From NCBI GenBank assembly GCA_025465355.1, contig JAODNN010000072.1, positions 38,253-102,252 on the forward strand: a stretch of 64,000 nt of DNA, in the 5' to 3' direction. The number at the start of each line of letters is the position of its first letter. Positions within the stretch are counted from its first letter, which is position 1. The stretch comes from Blastococcus sp. (GTDB lineage Bacteria > Actinomycetota > Actinomycetes > Mycobacteriales > Geodermatophilaceae). The translations under genes and the position numbers were made by a program. The notes beneath the pieces were generated by a model. The model saw nothing but the letters and a program-made list of their open reading frames with translations, ran no database searches and was not told the origin of the DNA. This document shows positions 18,870 through 26,978 of the stretch, piece by piece.

Positions 18870-19742
18870 TCAGGCCGCCTCTCGCAGGTCGTTCCAGGCC
18901 CAGGTGATCGCGCGCCGCGCCATCACCGACAGGGAGTGCAGCCGGTAGGCGGCGCTGCCCCGCACGTCGTCGATCGGGGAGGCCGCGGCGGCGACCCGCT
19001 CGCCGAACGCGGCGGCCAGGGGCTCCGGCAGCGCGTTCCGCGAGTCCCAGAGACCCGCGTCGTCGAGCTCCCCGGCGAGGAAGGTCTCCGCCTCGGGAGC
19101 CCGGCGCGGCGTCGGGGCGGCCGAGCCGATGCCGGTCCCGATCTCCCGCCGGTCGGGATGCAGCGCGCAGGCGAACGCCGACACCGCGATGACCATCGCG
19201 TTCCGGGTGCCCACCTTGGAGAACTGCTGGGGTCCCGACGCGGCGGGGATCAGGACGGCGGCGATGAGCTCGTCGGGCTCCAGAGCGTTGCGCTTGACCC
19301 CGGTGTAGAACTCCGCGACCGGGATCTCCCGGGTGCCGCGGGCCGCCGACGCCACCTCCACCACAGCGCCGGCCGCCAGCAGCGGCGGGTGAGCGTCTCC
19401 GGCCGGGGAGGCCGACCCCAGGTTCCCGCCCACGGTGCCCCGGATGCGGATCTGCGGAGAGCCGACCGTGCGGGACGCCATGGCGAGGCCGGGCAGCTGC
19501 GCCCCGAGGTTGCCGATGATGCCTGCGTAGGGAACGCCTGCGCCCAGCCGGATCCGGCCGTCGTCCTGCCCCCACTCGCGCAGCTCCGGGACCCGGCCGA
19601 GGTCGAGGAGCGCTCCCGGCCGCCGGCGGTCGAAGTTGATGTCGACCATGACATCGGTACCGCCCGCGAGGGGCAGCGCATCGGGGCGCTCACCCCGGAG
19701 CGCCAAGGCGTCCTGCCAGGACGTCGGTTGCAGGAAATCCAT
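18870..19742 (-). CDS. FAD-binding subunit of molybdenum hydroxylase
   Basis: 290 residues, ATG 19742. MDFLQPTSWQDALAL opens the CO dehydrogenase flavoprotein N-domain. AGGTDVMVDINFDRRRPG and TVGGNLGSASPAGD are the FAD-pyrophosphate motifs, and the C-terminal CO_deh_flav_C domain follows. It oxidises the Fe-S subunit and passes electrons to NAD or oxygen. It is the first gene of the operon. No XdhC-type maturation factor is present in the window. Confidence 0.93.
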   Translation of the reverse strand: MDFLQPTSWQDALALRGERPDALPLAGGTDVMVDINFDRRRPGALLDLGRVPELREWGQDDGRIRLGAGVPYAGIIGNLGAQLPGLAMASRTVGSPQIRIRGTVGGNLGSASPAGDAHPPLLAAGAVVEVASAARGTREIPVAEFYTGVKRNALEPDELIAAVLIPAASGPQQFSKVGTRNAMVIAVSAFACALHPDRREIGTGIGSAAPTPRRAPEAETFLAGELDDAGLWDSRNALPEPLAAAFGERVAAAASPIDDVRGSAAYRLHSLSVMARRAITWAWNDLREAA

Positions 19743-19883
19743 CCCGTGCCTCGCTGTCCCCCGAGGAAAGTGTCCCTAGAGGGAACCCCTCCGGCAGGAG
19801 GCCTGGCAAGGACTCCGGACGTTTCGTGATCAGGACGGCGCATCCCGGACGCGCGGCCGTGGTGGGGCCGCCCGCCGCAGACC

Positions 19884-19915
19884 ACCGCCCCCGGCTCCGA
19901 ACGGAGCCGGGGGCG
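19884..19915. terminator. Strong perfect stem-loop between MFS gene and molybdenum hydroxylase operon
   Basis: CCGCCCCCGGCTCCG (19884-19898) pairs perfectly with CGGAGCCGGGGGCGG (19901-19915), a 15-bp stem with a minimal loop and partial extension by flanking GACCA/TGGTC. It lies just after the MFS stop on the minus strand and before the next operon's start. No U-run follows, which is normal for actinobacterial intrinsic terminators. Confidence 0.85.
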
Positions 19916-19949
19916 GCTGGTCGAGCGCTGGATCGAGGGAGCGGCAGGG

Positions 19950-21449
19950 CTACGAGAGCCGCGCCGAGCCCTCCACCCGGGTTCCGGGACGACGCGCGGA
20001 CAGCGGCGTGGCGACGTCCTCCAGTGATTTGCCCTCCGCCGCGATACCGAGGACAGCGGCGATCACACCACCGACGATCATCACGCCGGCGCCCAGCAGG
20101 TACCCGTAGAACATCGGCACGCGGTCCGTGCCGTCGCCGATGAGTGCGCCGTAGATGACCGGCCCGAGGGCACCGAAGCACTGGGCGATGGCGAAGAAGA
20201 CAGCGATGGCCTTGGCCCGCACCTCCTGGGGGAAGATCTCGCTGACGGTGAGGTAGGCAGCGCTGGCGCCCGCCGAGGCGAAGAAGAAGATCACGCACCA
20301 GGCGACCGTCTGGGTGAAGGCGGTGAGCACCTCCGCCCGGAACAGGAACGCCGTGATCGCCAGCAGCACGCCCGACAGGATGTACGTCCCGGAGATCATC
20401 TTCTTGCGGCCGATGGTGTCGAACAGGTGCCCGATGGTCAGCGGACCCGCCAGGTTGCCCACCGCGAACGCGATGAGGAACAGCGGCGCCGACTTGGCCG
20501 AGACCCCGTAGAAGTTGGTCAGCACCAGCACGTAGGTGAAGAAGATCGCGTTGTACAGGAACGACTGCGTGATCATCAGCGAGGCGCCGTAGACGGCCCG
20601 CTTCGGGTAGTCGCGGAACAGCACGCGGGCCAGGGCGAGGTATCCGATGTGCTCGGCCGGGCTGATCTCGATCGCCTTGTCCTCGGGCACCGGCGGGAGG
20701 TCCCGGCCACCTTCCCGGACCTCGTGCTCGATGTAGTCGATCGTGCCCTCGGCCTCTGCCTCGCGACCGTGCATGACCTGCCACCGGGGGCTCTCCGGCA
20801 GGTGCCGGCGCACGAAGATGATCACCAGGCCGAGCACCGGGCCGAGGAGGAAGGCGGCCCGCCATCCGACGTTCGGGCTCAGCTGGTTGAGGAAGATGAA
20901 GGTGCCGAGGGTCCCGATGATCGCGCCGGCCCAGTAGGTGCCGTTGACGGCGATGTCCACGCGGCCGCGGAAGCGGGCCGGGATCAGCTCGTCGATCGCC
21001 GAGTTGATGGCCGCGTACTCCCCGCCGATGCCCATACCGCTGATGAACCGCGTCAGGTAGAGGAAGAGGATCCAGCCGGGGCCGTTGCCGAGGGTCAGCG
21101 CGGTCAGGCCGCTGCCCAGCAGGTAGACGGCCAGCGTGATGATGAACAACCTCTTGCGGCCGAGCTTGTCGGACAGATGCCCGAAGAAGAGCGCGCCGAC
21201 GACCTCGCCGACCAGGTAGACCGTCGCGATGAGACCTGCCTGGGTGGTACTCAGGTGAAGCGTCGTCTTCTCGGTGAGCGTGGCGACGACGGCGCTGGCG
21301 ACGGTGATCTCCAGGCCGTCGAGGATCCAGGCCACGCCCAGAGCGACGACCATCCGCGTGTGGAAGGGCGACCAGGGGAGCCGATCGATCCGCGCAGGGA
21401 TGAGACTGCGGATGGCTCCAGGCGCCGTTGCCTCGGGAGCAGTGGTCAT
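19950..21449 (-). CDS. MFS transporter, sugar porter-like
   Basis: 499 residues, ATG 21449 with GGAGG 7 bases upstream. Twelve hydrophobic segments are discernible. Conserved loop motifs are FGHLSDKLGRKRLF after TM2, FISGMGIGGEYAA in TM4, PARFRGR, LPESPRW before the central loop, and the second-half GHLFDTIGRKKMI. These mark the metabolite:H+ symporter/sugar porter branch. The substrate is unknown. The gene sits upstream of the molybdenum hydroxylase operon on the same strand, but the strong hairpin between them suggests separate transcripts. Confidence 0.92.
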   Translation of the reverse strand: MTTAPEATAPGAIRSLIPARIDRLPWSPFHTRMVVALGVAWILDGLEITVASAVVATLTEKTTLHLSTTQAGLIATVYLVGEVVGALFFGHLSDKLGRKRLFIITLAVYLLGSGLTALTLGNGPGWILFLYLTRFISGMGIGGEYAAINSAIDELIPARFRGRVDIAVNGTYWAGAIIGTLGTFIFLNQLSPNVGWRAAFLLGPVLGLVIIFVRRHLPESPRWQVMHGREAEAEGTIDYIEHEVREGGRDLPPVPEDKAIEISPAEHIGYLALARVLFRDYPKRAVYGASLMITQSFLYNAIFFTYVLVLTNFYGVSAKSAPLFLIAFAVGNLAGPLTIGHLFDTIGRKKMISGTYILSGVLLAITAFLFRAEVLTAFTQTVAWCVIFFFASAGASAAYLTVSEIFPQEVRAKAIAVFFAIAQCFGALGPVIYGALIGDGTDRVPMFYGYLLGAGVMIVGGVIAAVLGIAAEGKSLEDVATPLSARRPGTRVEGSARLS

Positions 21450-21590
21450 GGGGAACCTCCGATGTCCGTGAGGGCCCCCGCATACCCACCGGAACCAGCG
21501 ATAATTCGTGCGCGAGTCACCGCCACCCACGTGGGCGACACCACCTCTCGCGGCGCATCAACGGCCGCTGGGCTGGGCATGGTCGCCTCC

Positions 21591-22601
21591 ATGCGCCTCC
21601 CCGAGCCCAGGGGCCCCCTGAGTGCCGCCCTCGCCCGCGACCTGACGGCCGGTACCGCCGTGTCGGCCGCGACCCTCGAGCACGCCGTGCGCGTGGCCGC
21701 CGTGAGCGCCGCCCCCTTCGCCGATGACGACCTGCAGCTCACGCTGGCCGTCTGCTACGAGCTGCACTACCGCGGTTTCGACGACGTCGGGGAGACGTGG
21801 GAGTGGGATCCGACGCTGCTCGGCCTTCGGGCTGGCTTGGAGCAGCGACACCTCGCAGGTCTGCGCGAGCTGACCGGACCGGTCGAGGCGACCGATGCGA
21901 TCGACCGGCAGCTCACCGACCTCATCGCGGCGGACGACGGCCCGTCGCTGTCGGCCTACCTGGCCAAGCACGGCACCCTCGAGCAGTGGCGGGAGCACCT
22001 GACCCTGCGATCGGTCTACCACCTGAAGGAGGCCGACCCGCACACGTTCGCGATCCCGCGGCTGGCCGGCCGCGCCAAGGCGGCCATGGTCGAGATCCAG
22101 GCCGACGAGTACGGCGGCGGAGCGGCGGAACGCATGCACAGCGAGCTGTACGCCGGCCTGATGCGTGATCTCGGCCTGGACTCCGGGTACGGCGCTCTGT
22201 GGGACGACGCCCCGGCCGCGGCGTTCGCCTCCGTGAACACGATGTCGCTGTTCGGCCTGCACCGGCGCTGGCGCGGTGCCGCCCTCGGGCACCTGGCCGC
22301 GGTGGAGATGACCTCCTCCGAGCCGAGCCGAAGGTACTCGGCCGGGCTGCGCCGCCTGGGCTTCGACGAGCGGACGACGCTCTTCTACGACGAGCACGTG
22401 GAGGCCGACGCCGTCCACGAGCAGATCGCCTCGGTGGACATGTGCGGCTCACTGGTGGCCGAGGAGCCCGGCCTCGCCGTCGACGTCCTCTTCGGGGCGG
22501 CCTGCTCGCTGGCCATGGACGGCGTCGCGGCGAGCCACCTGCTCGGCGCGTGGGAGGCCGGCCGATCCGGGCTGCACCGGGACCGGATCCGCGCCGCCTG
22601 A
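21591..22601 (+). CDS. Iron-containing redox enzyme family protein (heme-oxygenase-like fold)
   Basis: About 336 residues from ATG 21591; ATG 21579 is an alternative and neither has a clear ribosome binding site. The pattern ELHYRGFDD, then QADEYGGGAAERMHSELYAG and FYDEHVEADAVHEQ supplies the Glu/His/Asp set expected of a diiron centre in the heme-oxygenase-like diiron oxidase (HDO) fold. Members of that superfamily perform oxygen-dependent desaturation, C-C cleavage or N-oxygenation. No substrate is known for this group. It converges on a CDGSH protein gene only 19 bases away. Confidence 0.85.
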   Translation: MRLPEPRGPLSAALARDLTAGTAVSAATLEHAVRVAAVSAAPFADDDLQLTLAVCYELHYRGFDDVGETWEWDPTLLGLRAGLEQRHLAGLRELTGPVEATDAIDRQLTDLIAADDGPSLSAYLAKHGTLEQWREHLTLRSVYHLKEADPHTFAIPRLAGRAKAAMVEIQADEYGGGAAERMHSELYAGLMRDLGLDSGYGALWDDAPAAAFASVNTMSLFGLHRRWRGAALGHLAAVEMTSSEPSRRYSAGLRRLGFDERTTLFYDEHVEADAVHEQIASVDMCGSLVAEEPGLAVDVLFGAACSLAMDGVAASHLLGAWEAGRSGLHRDRIRAA

Positions 22602-22620
22602 CCATCCGACGCCGGGCCGC

Positions 22621-22959
22621 TCAGCCGTCCCGGCGCCCCTCCCGCAGGATCTGCGCGGCGGGGCGGGGGCGGCTGGACGCACTCGGTGCGGAGAAGCCGG
22701 AGCGCTTGTGCGCGCCGTCGCAGAAGGGCTTGATGCCGGACTTGCCGCACCGGCACAGCGCGATGGTCGCCCGGCCCGGATCTATGTCATTGCCGTCCTG
22801 GTCGACCAGCCGGAAATCGCCCCGGACGATCAGCGGGCCATCCCGGTAGGGCGTGATCGTGGCTCCGGAACCGACGGGCTCGACGTCGATGTCGTCGTCC
22901 AGTCCGGCGTCGAACCGGGTTGCTTCGGACTCAGGTCGGGCGGGTAACGGTCGCGACAC
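22621..22959 (-). CDS. CDGSH-type iron-sulfur protein
   Basis: 112 residues from GTG 22959 with GGGGAGGG just upstream. The cluster motif is CRCGKSGIKPFCDGAH, giving ligands Cys69, Cys71, Cys80 and His84 for a redox-active 2Fe-2S cluster. An N-terminal region includes GPLIVRGDFRLVDQDG, as in bacterial mitoNEET-like proteins. It may deliver electrons or a cluster to the neighbouring diiron enzyme. That link is inferred from adjacency and cofactor logic. Confidence 0.92.
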   Translation of the reverse strand: MSRPLPARPESEATRFDAGLDDDIDVEPVGSGATITPYRDGPLIVRGDFRLVDQDGNDIDPGRATIALCRCGKSGIKPFCDGAHKRSGFSAPSASSRPRPAAQILREGRRDG

Positions 22960-23069
22960 GTCCCTCCCCTGCCCCGTGACCGCGCCGCGCACACCCGCGG
23001 GGCCGGGCAACCACCCGTCCGGGCCCCCACCCGTCGAGATCACGGGATCTCGCCGCCATCGACAGCGGT

Positions 23070-26000
23070 TCAGTCGGACGCGGGGACGCCGTAGAAGACC
23101 TGCTCGACGACCGTGCGCGCGCGCCGGGTCGTGCGCCGGTAGTCGTCGAGGAACTGGCCGGCGTCCGAGTCGGGCCCGTAGCCGCACGCCCGGGCGACGC
23201 CCACCAGCTCCGGGCCGGGCCGGGGCAGCTGGTCGCTGGGCCGGCCGCGGACCAGGAAGATGCCGTTCCTGGCCCGGGCGGCCAGCTCCCAGGCGGCCTG
23301 GAGCGCGTCGGCCTGCTCGTCGTCCAGCCGGCTGCTGTCCCGGAGTGCGGCCAGCGCCTCCACGGTCGAGGGAACGCGCAGCGCCGGGTCCTCCGCGGCG
23401 TGCAGCAGCTGCAGGAGCTGCACGGTCCATTCGACGTCGGCGAGCCCGCCGCGGCCGAGCTTGGTGTGCGTGGCCGGGTCCGCCCCGCGGGGCAGCCGCT
23501 CGCGTTCCACGCGGGCCTTGATCCGGCGGATCTCGGCGACCTGGTCGCCGGTCAGGCCCTCGGCGGGGTACCGGATCGAGTCGATCAGTGCGGTGAACTC
23601 CGCGCCGAGGGACTCATCTCCCGCGACCGGCACTGCACGCAGCAGCGCCTGCACCTCCCAGATCGACACCCAGCGCTCGTAGTACTCCCGGAAGGAGGTC
23701 AGGCTGCGGACCAGGGGACCCTGCCGGCCCTCGGGTCGCAGGTCGGCGTCGATCTCGAACGCGGGATCCGGGGCAGGCTCGCCGAGCAGCCGCCGGAGCG
23801 TGTGCGCCACGGCGTTGGCGGCCGCGGTCGCGCGGGCGTCGTCGGCCCCCGGCCGGGGCCGATGGACGAAGAGGACGTCGGCGTCGGACCCGTAGCCCAT
23901 CTCCGCGCCGCCCAGGCGCCCCATGCCGATGACGGCGAGATCCATCGGCACGTCCGCGACGTCGATCCCGCTCTGGAGCGCGTAGGCCCGCAGCGCGACA
24001 TCCAGCCCCGCCTGCAGGGTCGCGACGGCGATGTCGGTGAGCGCCTGGCCGAGCCGCACGACGTCGAGCCGGCCCAGCAGGTCGGCGGAGGCGACCCGGA
24101 GCAACTCCTGGCGCCGCAGCCCGCGCAGGACCCGCATGCCCTCGACCGGATCGGACGCCCGGGTCGCTGCCTGCCGCCACGCGCCGGCGAGCGCGGTCGC
24201 GGTGCGCGGCTCCAGCTGCGCGTCCTCGGCGAGGATGCGCAGTGCCTCAGGGGTGCGGGTCAGCAGCGAGGCGACGTACTGGCTGGACCCCAGCAGGTGG
24301 GCCAACCGTTCGACCACCTGGCCCTCGTCGCGCAGGAGCCGCAGGTACCACTGGTTGCCGCCGAGGGCCTCGCTGACCTGGCGGTAGGCGAGCAGGCCGG
24401 CGTCCGGGTTCGGGCAGGAGGCGAAGGTCTGCAGCAGGACCGGCAGCAGGTATTTCTGCATCGACGCCGAGCGCGACACGCCCCCGGTGAGCGCGGCGAG
24501 GTGCCGGAGCGCCCCCTCGGGGTCGGCGAAGCCGAGCGCACGCAGCCAGTCCCCCGCCGCCTTCGACCCCAACTGCAGGTTCTCCCCGGGCACGCGGGCG
24601 ACAGCGGAGAGCAGCGGACGGTAGAAGAGCTTCTCGTGCAGCCGGCGCACCTCGCGGGTGTGCAGGTTCAGCTCCGCCCGCAGCACGTCGACGGCGTCGC
24701 CCCGGTGGTCCGGCTTGTACCCCAGCGAGCGGGCCAGCCAGCGCAGCTGTTGCTCGTCAGTGGGCAGCAGGTGGGTGCGGCGCATGCGGAGCAACTGGAG
24801 GCGGTGTTCGACGGTGCGGAGGAACCGGTAGGAGGCGATCAGCGTCGCGGCGTCGTCCCGGCCGACGTAGCCACCGGCCGACAGCGCCATGAGCGCCGGC
24901 AGCGTGCCGCCCACCCGCAGCGACGGGTCGGCCCGGCCGTGCACCAGCTGGAGCAGCTGGACGGCGAATTCGACGTCGCGCAGCCCCCCGCGGCCGAGCT
25001 TGAGCTCCCGGTCGGCCTGCGCGGGCGGGATGTTCTCCTCGACCCGCCGGCGCATGGCCTGCACCTCGCCGACGAACCCCGGCCGGTCGCCGGCCTTCCA
25101 CACCAGGGGCCAGAGCGCGTCGACGTAGCTGCGGCCGAGGTCGGGGTCGCCCGCGACGGGACGCATCTTCAGCAGGGCCTGGAACTCCCAGGTGCTGGCC
25201 CACTGCTCGTAGTAGGCCTGGTGCCCGGCGACGGTGCGGACGAGCGCGCCGGCCTTGCCCTCGGGCCGCAGGGCGGCGTCGACCTCCCAGGCAGCCTCCT
25301 TGCAGATCCGCATGAGCGAGGCAGCCACCCGGGTCGCACTGCTGAGCGCCGGCCCCTCGGGCTCGCTGGGGTCGACCGGTTCGGCGACGAAGACGACGTC
25401 GACGTCGCTGACGTAGTTGAGCTCGCGTCCGCCGCACTTGCCGAGGCCGATCACCGCGAGCCGGCAGGCCGCGGCGTCGGCGGGCTGCTCGGCGACGGCG
25501 ACAGCGAGCCCTGCGGTGAGGACCGCCCCGGCGATGTCGGCCAGCTCCGCCGCGACGTCCTCGGCTGCCAGCCCCTCACCGAGGTCTCGGCCGGCCAGGG
25601 AGAGGATCGCCCGGCGGTAGGCCACCCGCAGGGCGGCGACCCGCTTCGGGGACGCGTCCGGAGCTCCCTTGCCGAGCCGCACGCCCCACGGCGGGTCGTG
25701 CGGATCGGCCCCGACGGCGGCGAGCATCTGCTGCTCGAGCGCCGGTACCGTCGGCCGGACGGCGCCGTTCCCGTCGGCGTCGAGCACCGACCAGTCGGCG
25801 GGGTGCGCGGCCAGGTGGTTGGCCAAGCCGGCGCTGGCGCCCAGCACCGAGAGCATCCGGGTGCGCAGCAGGGCCGACCCCCGCAACCGCGCCAGCAGCC
25901 CCGCGGCGGCACCCCCGGAACGGTCGGACTCGTCCAGGGCCTCCACCAGCCGGTGCAGCGACCGGACCGCGAGGTCGGGATCACCGGCCCGGGCCAGAGC

Positions 26001-26168
26001 CGCCACCACCGGGCCCGCCTCCGGATCGGCAGGCTCGTTGCGATCGAGGTCCCACAGCCCCAGCGCGGGATCGGAGAGGTACCGGGCCGCGCGCGCACCG
26101 TCCTCGAAGCCGAACCGGACCAGCCGCACCACTGCCCGGCGGGGGATCTCCGCCTCTGCCGTGCTCAT
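23070..26168 (-). CDS. glnE: Bifunctional glutamine synthetase adenylyltransferase/deadenylase
   Basis: 1032 residues, ATG 26168 with AAGGG upstream. It contains two nucleotidyltransferase domains: one with GGRELNYVSDVDVVFVAEP (N-terminal, deadenylylating) and one with GGAEMGYGSDADVLFVHRP (C-terminal, adenylylating). Each is followed by a GlnD PII-uridylyltransferase-like helical domain. It controls glutamine synthetase by adding or removing AMP in response to glutamine and PII. An actinobacterial glnE normally sits beside glnA2, as here. Confidence 0.97.
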   Translation of the reverse strand: MSTAEAEIPRRAVVRLVRFGFEDGARAARYLSDPALGLWDLDRNEPADPEAGPVVAALARAGDPDLAVRSLHRLVEALDESDRSGGAAAGLLARLRGSALLRTRMLSVLGASAGLANHLAAHPADWSVLDADGNGAVRPTVPALEQQMLAAVGADPHDPPWGVRLGKGAPDASPKRVAALRVAYRRAILSLAGRDLGEGLAAEDVAAELADIAGAVLTAGLAVAVAEQPADAAACRLAVIGLGKCGGRELNYVSDVDVVFVAEPVDPSEPEGPALSSATRVAASLMRICKEAAWEVDAALRPEGKAGALVRTVAGHQAYYEQWASTWEFQALLKMRPVAGDPDLGRSYVDALWPLVWKAGDRPGFVGEVQAMRRRVEENIPPAQADRELKLGRGGLRDVEFAVQLLQLVHGRADPSLRVGGTLPALMALSAGGYVGRDDAATLIASYRFLRTVEHRLQLLRMRRTHLLPTDEQQLRWLARSLGYKPDHRGDAVDVLRAELNLHTREVRRLHEKLFYRPLLSAVARVPGENLQLGSKAAGDWLRALGFADPEGALRHLAALTGGVSRSASMQKYLLPVLLQTFASCPNPDAGLLAYRQVSEALGGNQWYLRLLRDEGQVVERLAHLLGSSQYVASLLTRTPEALRILAEDAQLEPRTATALAGAWRQAATRASDPVEGMRVLRGLRRQELLRVASADLLGRLDVVRLGQALTDIAVATLQAGLDVALRAYALQSGIDVADVPMDLAVIGMGRLGGAEMGYGSDADVLFVHRPRPGADDARATAAANAVAHTLRRLLGEPAPDPAFEIDADLRPEGRQGPLVRSLTSFREYYERWVSIWEVQALLRAVPVAGDESLGAEFTALIDSIRYPAEGLTGDQVAEIRRIKARVERERLPRGADPATHTKLGRGGLADVEWTVQLLQLLHAAEDPALRVPSTVEALAALRDSSRLDDEQADALQAAWELAARARNGIFLVRGRPSDQLPRPGPELVGVARACGYGPDSDAGQFLDDYRRTTRRARTVVEQVFYGVPASD

Positions 26169-26172
26169 CCCT

Positions 26173-26904
26173 TCAGGCGGCCTGGTCCGCGCGGGCGCGG
26201 ACCAGGTGGGCGAACCGGCCGGCGAACGGCCGCCAGGCCTCCTCGACATCTGGGTGCGCCGCGTCCGAGAGGAGGCAGAGGGTCTCGAGGTCGTGCGGGC
26301 TCGCGGCGACGCCGACCACGTCCCTCGCTGCCCACTCGTGGATCATCTCCGGCGTCGTCTCGACGTGGAACTGCAGCCCGTAGACGTGCCGGCCCACCCG
26401 GAACGCCTGGTTCGCGTAGAACGGGTTGCTCGCCAGGAGCGTCGCCCCGGTGGGCAGCTCGGCGATCTCGTCGTGGTGGAACTGGATCACGTCGGGCGAG
26501 AGCGGGAGCGGGCCGAACACCGGGTCGCTGTCCGCGGCGTCGCGCTTGGCGACGAGCGTCGCGCCGACCTCCGGCCCGTCGATGCCCTCTCTCACGTAGC
26601 CACCGCCGACCTGGGCGAGCAGCTGGGCACCGAGGCAGATGGCCAGGGTCGGGAAATCCGCGGCCAGCGCCTGCGTCAGCAGCTCCCGGACACCCACCAG
26701 CTCCGGGCTCGTCTCGGGCGAGTCCAGCGCGGACTGCGGGCCACCGAGGACGACCATCCCGTCGAAGTCGTCGAGGGCGGGCGGCAGGACGTCGCCCCTA
26801 CCCAGGTGACGCTCGTCGAGCTCCATCCCGGCCTCACGCAGCCAGTCGCCGAGGCGAGCGGGCGGATCGGTCTCAGAGGGGACGACGACGAGCAGGCGGG
26901 CCAC
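26173..26904 (-). CDS. Type 1 glutamine amidotransferase (GMP synthase-like)
   Basis: 243 residues. AICLGAQLLAQVGGG holds the nucleophilic Cys, QFHVETTPEM the catalytic His and Glu, and DGMVVLGGPQSALD is the oxyanion strand. It ends 4 bases before glnE and may be translationally coupled to it. Single-domain proteins of this group act as gamma-glutamyl hydrolases in polyamine or glutamine-conjugate breakdown. Lying between glnA2 and glnE, a role in glutamine or gamma-glutamylpolyamine turnover is a reasonable inference. Confidence 0.88.
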   Translation of the reverse strand: MARLLVVVPSETDPPARLGDWLREAGMELDERHLGRGDVLPPALDDFDGMVVLGGPQSALDSPETSPELVGVRELLTQALAADFPTLAICLGAQLLAQVGGGYVREGIDGPEVGATLVAKRDAADSDPVFGPLPLSPDVIQFHHDEIAELPTGATLLASNPFYANQAFRVGRHVYGLQFHVETTPEMIHEWAARDVVGVAASPHDLETLCLLSDAAHPDVEEAWRPFAGRFAHLVRARADQAA

Positions 26905-26919
26905 GCCTTTCAGGCTAGT

Positions 26920-26974
26920 GGCCCTCCTGCAGGGTCCCGCCGCGAGCGTGCGAGAGGTGGGGGCAGGAGGGTCC
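26920..26974. repeat. Inverted repeat between glnA2 and the amidotransferase gene
   Basis: GGCCCTCCTGC at 26920-26930 is repeated inverted as GCAGGAGGGTCC at 26963-26974, with 32 bases between. It lies 5 bases after the glnA2 stop on the minus strand, so it can act as a long-loop terminator or attenuator. Palindromes built on CAGGAGGG are, as I recall, frequent intergenic elements in Geodermatophilaceae; that is memory and not tested. Confidence 0.6.
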
Positions 26975-26978
26975 TTTC

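Noticed and set aside
23400..26918. A 1172-codon plus-strand open frame opposite glnE
   Set aside because: Antisense shadow of a certain gene with no recognisable motif.
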